Positions 40,350 to 47,327 of a stretch of 50,844 nt of DNA are shown here, piece after piece. Numbering within the stretch: position 1 is the first letter of the stretch; the number at the start of each line of letters is the position of its first letter. The stretch comes from Burkholderiaceae bacterium. Its GTDB lineage: Bacteria > Pseudomonadota > Gammaproteobacteria > Burkholderiales > Burkholderiaceae. The translations under genes were made by a program, and so were the position numbers. The stretch spans positions 1-50,844 of the forward strand of contig CANCBK010000007.1 of the NCBI GenBank assembly GCA_947374315.1, given 5' to 3'. The notes below the pieces were generated by a model. That model was not told the DNA's origin. It searched no databases and saw nothing but the letters and a program-made list of their open reading frames with translations.

Positions 40350-40379
40350 AATATACTGTATATCCATACAGTATATCAA
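40350..40379 (-). promoter_or_regulatory. umuD promoter (TTGATA-18-TATATT)
   Basis: On the minus strand a -35 TTGATA (40374-40379) and -10 TATATT (40350-40355) are 18 bases apart. Transcription would start about seven bases after the -10, within a base or two of the umuD ATG at 40342. Confidence 0.7.
40351..40376. promoter_or_regulatory. LexA operator (SOS box)
   Basis: The core CTGT-N8-ACAG (40356-40371) matches the gammaproteobacterial LexA consensus. It is extended to a perfect inverted repeat with 11-bp arms (ATATACTGTAT) around four bases. It fills the spacer between the -35 and -10 of umuD, so LexA binding would block the polymerase. Confidence 0.92.
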
Positions 40380-40466
40380 GTCCCAGGGCTTATTTTTTCA
40401 AAAATGTGGTTTTTGACCGATTTTGGAGGGGTTCGGTAGCCTTGCGAAGCGTTTCCGAGCGCTTTC

Positions 40467-42152
40467 CTAGTTGATCAGCAGAGGAACCCCGGCCTTAATA
40501 GTCTGCACAACGCTGATCTCTTTGATGTTCTTTGGGTCGACTTTTAAGGGGTTTTGATCCAACTCCACCAAATCGGCGAACTTGCCAGCACTAATCGTGC
40601 CCTTGCTGCCCTCTTCTTTATATTGATAAGCCGCGTTACTGGTAAATCCTTTGATTGCTAAGTATGGGTCGACTCTTTGCTCTGGGCCTAAAGTTTTACC
40701 AGAGAGGGTTTGGCGATTGACAGCGCTCCAGACTGAAAAGAGCACATTAGGACCGGATGATGGGGTGTCATTATGAAGTGCGATTATCACCCCTTTTGTA
40801 TTAGCGCTATTTAGTGGACTCAAGTTATTGGCCCTCTCCACCCCTAGCGTCTTTTCATATCCATCACCATATAACCAAGTGCCGTTCGGCATCATTACCG
40901 CCATGATGTTTTTCTTTTTATAGTCATCCAACTGGTCATCACGCGCAAAAAATGAATGGGCAATGACGGTGCGACGATCTTCTGTAATACCAGTCTCTTT
41001 GATGGCTTTATCGATGGCTGACAGAGTCATATCAATACCAGCATCGCCATTGCTATAGCCAAAGTATTGAATATTCTTCTCGTAAGCTAATTTAGTATAT
41101 TTATCAATCAAGCTCTGTGGGTAATAAGCAAAGCCACGCCAGTCTTTCGAAAAACCTGCAGTATCAAGATATGGTTTTGAGAAATAAGCCAAGCGCAACT
41201 GTGGCGCACCATCAGTCGGCACTTGTATGCCGGCAACCTTAAAGCCCCGATTACCCTTGCTGTAAATACCAAATTGGTAATGAGGATTATTTTTCAACAA
41301 CTCATCGACTACATCAAACGTTGGCAAAGCAATCAGGTCGATCGATATCACACCCCGATCTATTGCCAAGCGCATATTGCGCATATCCATCAATGTCGCT
41401 TCATAACTTTGCGCAGTAGTGAAGCCATTAGCGACATAAAGCTTCTCGGCCTTGCGATAAGACTCAAAGGTAAGGTCTTGAGAGTATTTACCCACGGCTT
41501 TTGCCACAGCATTGAGATAAGGCATGCCGATTAGCTCACCAGTCAATTGCCCCGTCTTCGGATTGACTGGAATAAAACCGGAGACCGCTTTAGTGCTGGT
41601 AGTAATACCTAATTTTTTTAAGCCGGCGCTATTGACCATGCCGGTTAAGGTGGAAATGTTTTCAATTAAGACGGGGGTATCCGGAAAGGCCTGATCTAAT
41701 TCTGCCAAGCTCATTGCACCATCACTTAATAAAGCTTCAGAATATCCCGTGCCAACGATCCAACCATTAAAGAGCTTTGATTCGTTTCTGAGCTTTTCAA
41801 TTAATTGCAGCTTAGTCTTTGGAGGGTTTTTGGAAAAATAGGCGAGATTGACGCCAAAAGTGTCTTGAGCAATTAAGGCGAAATGGCCCCAGGTATCAAT
41901 GAAGCCTGGCAACAAAGTGTGGCCCTTTAAGTCATACATGGTGGCGTTAGTGCCCACCTCTACCAGCGCTTCTTTCATAGACCCCACAAAGGCAATCTTG
42001 TCATCCCTGACTAGGACTGCTTCAACATATTGAGGGCTATCACCCTCCATCGTCACAATATCCCCGTTGTAATACAAGGTTGCCGGACCCGCGATGGCGA
42101 CAGTCGCAATGGAGATCAAAATACTGCTGATAATTTTTGGAATAGTCTTCAT
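40467..42152 (-). CDS. YtcJ-like amidohydrolase with altered metal site
   Basis: The 561-residue protein has a signal peptide (about 1-22) and the fold marks of amidohydrolase family 3 (YtcJ-like): LPGFID, the NGDAGID segment, RRTVIAHS (His399), LHNDTP (Asp462), SAVNRQTLSGKTLGPEQR and the closing GTISAGKFADLVELDQNPL. Several expected metal ligands are replaced: the HxH after GFID reads Trp88-Gly-His90, the HTH before ANGD-type reads Phe364-Gly-Tyr366, and a His usually seen before VNSxxL is a Leu in this protein. It may bind metal differently or be non-catalytic. It is upstream of umuD on the same strand but separated by the umuD promoter. Confidence 0.82.
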   Translation of the reverse strand: MKTIPKIISSILISIATVAIAGPATLYYNGDIVTMEGDSPQYVEAVLVRDDKIAFVGSMKEALVEVGTNATMYDLKGHTLLPGFIDTWGHFALIAQDTFGVNLAYFSKNPPKTKLQLIEKLRNESKLFNGWIVGTGYSEALLSDGAMSLAELDQAFPDTPVLIENISTLTGMVNSAGLKKLGITTSTKAVSGFIPVNPKTGQLTGELIGMPYLNAVAKAVGKYSQDLTFESYRKAEKLYVANGFTTAQSYEATLMDMRNMRLAIDRGVISIDLIALPTFDVVDELLKNNPHYQFGIYSKGNRGFKVAGIQVPTDGAPQLRLAYFSKPYLDTAGFSKDWRGFAYYPQSLIDKYTKLAYEKNIQYFGYSNGDAGIDMTLSAIDKAIKETGITEDRRTVIAHSFFARDDQLDDYKKKNIMAVMMPNGTWLYGDGYEKTLGVERANNLSPLNSANTKGVIIALHNDTPSSGPNVLFSVWSAVNRQTLSGKTLGPEQRVDPYLAIKGFTSNAAYQYKEEGSKGTISAGKFADLVELDQNPLKVDPKNIKEISVVQTIKAGVPLLIN

Positions 42153-42186
42153 ACCCTACTTTTTACAGGAAAAACTACTGGAGAAT

Positions 42187-42210
42187 AAAAAACCACCCGA
42201 GGGTGGTTGG
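42187..42210 (-). terminator. Intrinsic terminator of DUF1993 operon
   Basis: On the minus strand AACCACCC pairs perfectly with GGGTGGTT and is followed by TTTTTATT. It lies about 125 bases after the DUF1993 stop, before the amidohydrolase gene. Confidence 0.82.
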
Positions 42211-42333
42211 TTTATTACTAGCAAAAAGCAAAAGCCAGGATGGCTGGGTCATCTAAGAATGCATTGCAGGCATAAATACTGGCTCGGTAGAACCAGACAT
42301 GCCCCACTTCGACAATTTCCAGCCAGCGATCCA

Positions 42334-42834
42334 TTAACCGAGATAATCCGCTTTACCCAACTCAACACCGTTATGACGCAAGATGCTGTAAGTGGTAGTG
42401 ACATGGAAATAAAAATTCGGGATGATCCAAGTAAGCAGATATTGCTCGCCCACAAACTCAAAGCTCCACTCTTTAATTGAAAACTGAATCTCTTTTGCTT
42501 CTGTGCCATCAATCTGTTCAGGTTTGATGCTATCGATAAACGCAATCGTTTTAGTAATGCGTTCTTTCAATTGAGCAAGCGTGCTTTCAGCATCGTCAAA
42601 TTTGGGCGCCTCAATGCCAGCCAAACGCGCCAAACCAAACTTCACTTGATCGCAAGCAATTTGCACTTGCTTTGCCAGGGGGAACATATCTGGAAATAAG
42701 CGTGCCTCCACCAAGACCTTGCCATCCACCCCTTTTGCAGCCGCATGCTCTTCAGCCTTGGTCAGAATTGCAGTCAGATTGACCAGCATTTTCTTTAACT
42801 GGGGAACAGATGCCTGGTACATTGAAATCGTCAT
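42334..42834 (-). CDS. DUF1993 family protein
   Basis: The 166-residue soluble protein fits DUF1993, a family related in fold to DinB-like four-helix bundles; its function is unknown. Family marks are the N-terminal SMYQASVPQLKKML, the ARLFPDMFPLAKQVQIA block and the C-terminal PNFYFHVTTTYSILRHNGV followed by LGKADYLG, with Trp and His residues conserved. The start ATG at 42834 is preceded by AAGAAAG. It lies 29 bases after the TPR gene, suggesting one transcript, and ends before a strong terminator. Confidence 0.88.
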   Translation of the reverse strand: MTISMYQASVPQLKKMLVNLTAILTKAEEHAAAKGVDGKVLVEARLFPDMFPLAKQVQIACDQVKFGLARLAGIEAPKFDDAESTLAQLKERITKTIAFIDSIKPEQIDGTEAKEIQFSIKEWSFEFVGEQYLLTWIIPNFYFHVTTTYSILRHNGVELGKADYLG

Positions 42835-42863
42835 AAATGCTTTCTTATATAAATTAAGGGGGA

Positions 42864-43679
42864 TTAGATATCACTCATGAAGTCGCCACCGCTGCCACCA
42901 TCATCCCATGAGCTGGAGCTACCATCATCCCAAGAGCTGGCATCACGCACGCCAAAGTTAGGATCATCCATTGCGGGACCGCCTACTTGATTGGGATTCA
43001 TGCCGGGGTTACCACCCTCGTGACCGCCCATCAGATGACTCGCCAATGCTTGTCCAGCATACATACCGGCACCTAAAGCAGCGCCAGTAGCTAAGCTACC
43101 CATCAAACCACTACCACCGCCACCCATCCCTGGAGCACCAGGGCCGCCAGGGTAACCAGTGGGATAGCCAGCAGGACCAGGATAACCGGCGTTTGGTGCG
43201 TTATAGACTTGCACTGCCTCTGCCTGGCGACGTTTCATCACAATCACAATGCCAACGACCAGGATGGCAATCAAACCCCAAAAGAGTGGACTACTAAACA
43301 TGGATGCTGGGCTAACAGTCGAACCAGTGGCTGGAACTCCTGCGCCACCAGCCAATTGCATCTGTAGTTTTTTAACGGATTCAGGTTGGGCGAATGGTAG
43401 GCCTGGCGCGAGATTTTCCGCTTTAATGAAATGATTGCGCGCGACTTCTAACTTGCCTTCTTTGAGATAGAGCTCAGCGGCAACATAGTGGGCTTTTGCA
43501 CTATTGGGGTGATTTTGCAAAACCTCTTGCATCATCGCATCGGCTTTAGCTATCTGCCCTGCTTGCACGGCTTGAGCGACTTCGGGTAGCGTTGCTTCAG
43601 CAAACGCAGCATTGCTAGTGAACAGTACCGCTGCTGCGAATACGCCAACCAACAGATTCAGTACATTACGAACTTTCAT
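42864..43679 (-). CDS. TPR protein with Gly-rich C terminus, membrane-anchored
   Basis: The 271-residue protein has a signal peptide (cleavage after AFA), one or two TPR-like repeats (about 30-100: ADAMMQEVLQNHPNSAKAHY), a membrane helix (FWGLIAILVVGIVIVMK, near 128-146), and a Gly/Pro/Tyr-rich stretch. It ends in a repeated SSWDDG motif and GGDFMSDI, a type of tail seen in some bacterial membrane proteins with TPM-like domains. The start is ATG 43679 with AAGGAG upstream; an earlier ATG lacks one. I recognise no named family. It heads the unit with DUF1993. Confidence 0.8.
   Translation of the reverse strand: MKVRNVLNLLVGVFAAAVLFTSNAAFAEATLPEVAQAVQAGQIAKADAMMQEVLQNHPNSAKAHYVAAELYLKEGKLEVARNHFIKAENLAPGLPFAQPESVKKLQMQLAGGAGVPATGSTVSPASMFSSPLFWGLIAILVVGIVIVMKRRQAEAVQVYNAPNAGYPGPAGYPTGYPGGPGAPGMGGGGSGLMGSLATGAALGAGMYAGQALASHLMGGHEGGNPGMNPNQVGGPAMDDPNFGVRDASSWDDGSSSSWDDGGSGGDFMSDI
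42895..42942 (-). repeat. Two-copy repeat encoding SSWDDG
   Basis: A unit of about 21 bases containing CCATCATCCCA occurs twice in tandem with a single change, encoding the repeated Ser-Ser-Trp-Asp-Asp-Gly near the C terminus of the TPR protein. Confidence 0.6.
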
Positions 43680-43799
43680 CAGGACTCCTTGTAGGATGTT
43701 TCGTACGATTTCCATTATCCCCAGTTTGGGGGGATTGTTACCATTCCCTAGCTATATGAGGATTTTTGGGGGAATTTCAAGAGGGCCAGAGGTTAAAGG

Positions 43800-46700
43800 C
43801 TAGACCACTTCAGTGATTTCACCCTTTGATGAGATTAAATAGGCTTTAGCTAGCTTATCTGGACGAATTCTGGAGAGCTCTTGCTTGTAGTTACTCAACT
43901 GCGCCCAGTACTTGTTATGCGCTTCACTGCCCCGCTCTGGAATCGTAAGCTTGTAATCCAGAATGACTAGGTGATCATCAAACTCTACCAGGCGATCCAG
44001 GCGGAAACTCCTTCCATCTTGGGTAACAACATCAATCTCATTCCAGGCCTGCACCCACTGATTTTCAGTCAAATACTTTTGGAGATCTTTGGTGTTCAGG
44101 ACGGTATTGGCTTGATCTAAGGCTTTGCTTGCCAACTCTTGGCTAATACCAAGCCAACGCGCCACTTGATCAGCACTCATGGGTCCTGGACTTATTGCGC
44201 CAGTTTGAATGGTCAGATGCTCCAAGAGACGATGGAAGTGCACACCTTCTTCCAGAATGGCCGGATTAATCACTGGTGCAGCACTGCCATTGCACTGAAA
44301 AACCTCTAAGCTCACACCACTTTCAATATCTTTGAGCTGTTGCTGATGGCTCGCCTTAGCCGCATCCCAAGAAACTTCAAAATCATCTATTGTGAAATTC
44401 ATCGGGTTACCTGCCACCTCGCTTCCCAGTCCTTTGCTTTTGGTTTCAGCTTGGTCAAGCTGATCCTCAAGAATAGCGATCTGACCTAGGGTTGCCTTGC
44501 CATACCAAGACTTTTCATCCAAACCTACGGGATTAGATTTGCTGGGTGCCTTGGCAACGCCACTAATCCATAAACCCTGCTTTGCTCTAGTCATTGCAAC
44601 ATAGAGCAAGTTCCAGTTCTCATTTTTGCCAATCAGTAATTCACGCTCACGCACTTCACTACGGAGATTAGTTAGGGTATCTGAGGTGTACATTGATAAA
44701 TGGCTCGGACTCTCATTCTCGGGAGGCCAATCCAATAAGACACCACGATGCTCAGCCTTGCCTTCGGTGTGGTTGGCGTCCAGCATGATCACAAAAGGGG
44801 CTTCTAGGCCTTTAGCTCCATGAATGGTCATCAGGCGCACGCGCTTGTTTTTTTCTTCTTCAGATAATTCGTTTTCCTCGTCAAGTTCTGCAAGATTTGC
44901 TTCCGCCTCTACATCACCTTCGTCTGGAGTTTCATCATCGTCACCACGACGAATGGTGTTGATCTCCTCAATAAAGCGACCCAAACTAGGATAACGACCG
45001 CCATCCTGATTTAGTGCGAGCTCAAGGAAGGCATCTAAGTTTGCCAATACCTGGGCACGGGCAATCTCTTGGGATGCACTAGCGTATTTAATGCGTAGAT
45101 CACTCTCCTGGTATATGCAATCTAGCAAGTCATGAACTGGCAGGCGCTCTCCCAGCATGCGCCAATGCTCTAAATAACGAGCCACCTGCATCAATCGCGC
45201 ATCTGGACTGTCGTGCAAAGCATCCCACCAGGAACGATATTGATCCGATGCCATTGCCTTAGCGAGGGTTTGCATTTGACTCTCGGTAAATGCGAAGATC
45301 GGACTTCTCAGTACTTGGGCTAATGGCAAATCATGGCGCGGCGTTACCAAGATGGTTAAGAGTGCAATCAGATCATCAATCTCTAGGGTATTGAGCAAAC
45401 CACCCAAACGTGAACTCTCAAATGCCAAACCTGCCTCACGCAGTGCGCGCTCAAATTGGGGAATATATTTACGACGCTTCACCAATAACAAGAAATCGCC
45501 CTCTCTGGCCTTGCGCCAGACTTCTTTGCCATTCTCGTGATCAGCTACGGGACGTGTTTGAATGATGTGCTGAATTAAAGAGCTGATCTGCTGACCTTCA
45601 ACATAGCGTTGCGTGATGTCGGCAGTTTGACCCGCATCCACAATCGCCTGCTCAAAAGCATTTCCCACCCTTTGACCCAGCTCTTCTGTTTCATGCTTAA
45701 TCAACGGCAACAGATAAGCCTCGCCTTCATTTGAATAAGCGGTATTACCATCTGCAGGCGCTTTCCATAGGGTATTTTGCGCAGTAAATGGATAAGACTC
45801 GGGCAATTGTTCAGAGCTAAATATCTGATTGACCGCAGCATTAATTTGAGGCGCATTACGCCGAGTCGTGTTTTGATTTAAAGAGGCTGCTTGCATCTCC
45901 TTGACCAAGAAAGCTTCAGCATCATTAAACAATCTAGGGTCAGCTCGGCGGAATCGGTAAATCGATTGCTTGGGATCGCCCACAATAAAGACGGTAGGTT
46001 TAGACTCATCTTGGCCGTACCCTTTTAACCAAGCACGCAGAATTTGCCACTGCAAGGGGTTGGTATCCTGAAACTCATCAACCAAAATGTGTTTGTACTT
46101 GGCATCTAGACGAGACTGTAAATAAGCGGCATTAGCAGAATCACTCATTAACTGACTGACGCCAATCTCCAAGTCATCAAAGTCACGTACACGCATGGAT
46201 TCTTTGGCTGCAGTGACATGATCCATCATTGCGGCACTCATCGCAAACCAAGCCTCATTAAGCGCATAGGCTTCATGCTCTTTTTGCCAATCAATCAATT
46301 CCAAGAAAGCAGTTGCCCAGGCTTGCTTGTAACTCACATGTTCTTGTTCGCGATCTGACTCGCCTATATTTTTAAGGTATTTCTTGAGATCACCTGCAAC
46401 CTTGTCATTGGAGGTGCGATTGGCATTGTCTTGCGTAATGAATACCGACTGCAATGCAAGGGCGATATCCATCACATCGCCACCCGAGGCTTTCAGATCG
46501 ATGGCCGCCCGAATGATTGGTGCGTAAGCCATTTCTGTAGCACTGCTATTGCTAAAGCATCGGTACAAAAAATCTAAATCCACCTTGACATTAATAGCAT
46601 TCCAAATGATATTCAGTGGATTGGCAATATTGAGTCTAGGTAAGTCTATTTTGAGTTTTTCAATGGGCGTGATGCCGCGATCCTTGCATGCCTCCGAGAA

Positions 46701-47327
46701 AAATGTCCAGGCGCCCCTCTGTTTAAAGAGGCCATAGTTACCCATCAGAAACTTTTGAGTCTCGCTTGCGCCAAGCGCTTTTAGCAAAGTGTCGTAGTGG
46801 GTCAGAACGCCTACAGGCAAATTACCCCACCAATCATCTAGACACTCTGCCTGCAAACGCTTTGCGTCTTCTCGAAGGCTAAATCCCGGTTGAATACCTG
46901 TCGAGATCGGGGCGGCGCCTAATAGCCTGCCAAACCACCCATGGAAAGTATCAATCACAATACCCTGTGGGCTTGCCAGAACGGCGGCATATAACGACTT
47001 AGCGGTTGGCAGTAAGGATTGGGCCTCATCAGCACCAAGACCACGCTCTGTCAGACGATCAATGAGCTGCTCATCACTCGACTGAGAAAACTCTTCCAGT
47101 AAACGGTAGAGGCGATCACGCATCTCTTGAGCTGCTTTTCTAGTAAAAGTCAGCGCTAGGATTTCTTGCGGCTTTGCTCCCGCCAGGAGAAGGCGTGCCA
47201 TCCGCGTCACCAATAGCCAAGTCTTACCGCTACCAGCACAAGCGGAGACAATCACAGAGCGATTGGGATCGCATGCAATATCAACCCTGAAGGTTGGATT
47301 TTTATTAGAAGAACGGATCTCGCTCAC
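43800..47327 (-). CDS. addA: AddA-type helicase-nuclease (RecB-like)
   Basis: This UvrD/Rep superfamily 1 helicase with a C-terminal RecB-like nuclease works with AddB on double-strand breaks. It has Walker A SACAGSGKT near residue 30, the Q-motif region before it, LTFTRKAAQEMRDR, the DEFQDTN Walker B, GDPKQSIYRFRRA, TIHGAKGLE and LYVAMTRAKQGLW. The nuclease shows LDYKLT with the downstream QLSNYK. I choose the GTG at 47327, which overlaps the addB stop (GTGA) and follows AAAGGG; this gives 1175 residues. An ATG at 47372 would overlap addB by 49 bases. Confidence 0.92.
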   Translation of the reverse strand: MSEIRSSNKNPTFRVDIACDPNRSVIVSACAGSGKTWLLVTRMARLLLAGAKPQEILALTFTRKAAQEMRDRLYRLLEEFSQSSDEQLIDRLTERGLGADEAQSLLPTAKSLYAAVLASPQGIVIDTFHGWFGRLLGAAPISTGIQPGFSLREDAKRLQAECLDDWWGNLPVGVLTHYDTLLKALGASETQKFLMGNYGLFKQRGAWTFFSEACKDRGITPIEKLKIDLPRLNIANPLNIIWNAINVKVDLDFLYRCFSNSSATEMAYAPIIRAAIDLKASGGDVMDIALALQSVFITQDNANRTSNDKVAGDLKKYLKNIGESDREQEHVSYKQAWATAFLELIDWQKEHEAYALNEAWFAMSAAMMDHVTAAKESMRVRDFDDLEIGVSQLMSDSANAAYLQSRLDAKYKHILVDEFQDTNPLQWQILRAWLKGYGQDESKPTVFIVGDPKQSIYRFRRADPRLFNDAEAFLVKEMQAASLNQNTTRRNAPQINAAVNQIFSSEQLPESYPFTAQNTLWKAPADGNTAYSNEGEAYLLPLIKHETEELGQRVGNAFEQAIVDAGQTADITQRYVEGQQISSLIQHIIQTRPVADHENGKEVWRKAREGDFLLLVKRRKYIPQFERALREAGLAFESSRLGGLLNTLEIDDLIALLTILVTPRHDLPLAQVLRSPIFAFTESQMQTLAKAMASDQYRSWWDALHDSPDARLMQVARYLEHWRMLGERLPVHDLLDCIYQESDLRIKYASASQEIARAQVLANLDAFLELALNQDGGRYPSLGRFIEEINTIRRGDDDETPDEGDVEAEANLAELDEENELSEEEKNKRVRLMTIHGAKGLEAPFVIMLDANHTEGKAEHRGVLLDWPPENESPSHLSMYTSDTLTNLRSEVRERELLIGKNENWNLLYVAMTRAKQGLWISGVAKAPSKSNPVGLDEKSWYGKATLGQIAILEDQLDQAETKSKGLGSEVAGNPMNFTIDDFEVSWDAAKASHQQQLKDIESGVSLEVFQCNGSAAPVINPAILEEGVHFHRLLEHLTIQTGAISPGPMSADQVARWLGISQELASKALDQANTVLNTKDLQKYLTENQWVQAWNEIDVVTQDGRSFRLDRLVEFDDHLVILDYKLTIPERGSEAHNKYWAQLSNYKQELSRIRPDKLAKAYLISSKGEITEVV

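Noticed and set aside
42094..42545. Plus- and minus-strand frames of about 100-128 codons between the amidohydrolase and DUF1993
   Set aside because: They run through the terminator hairpin and overlap real genes in other frames.
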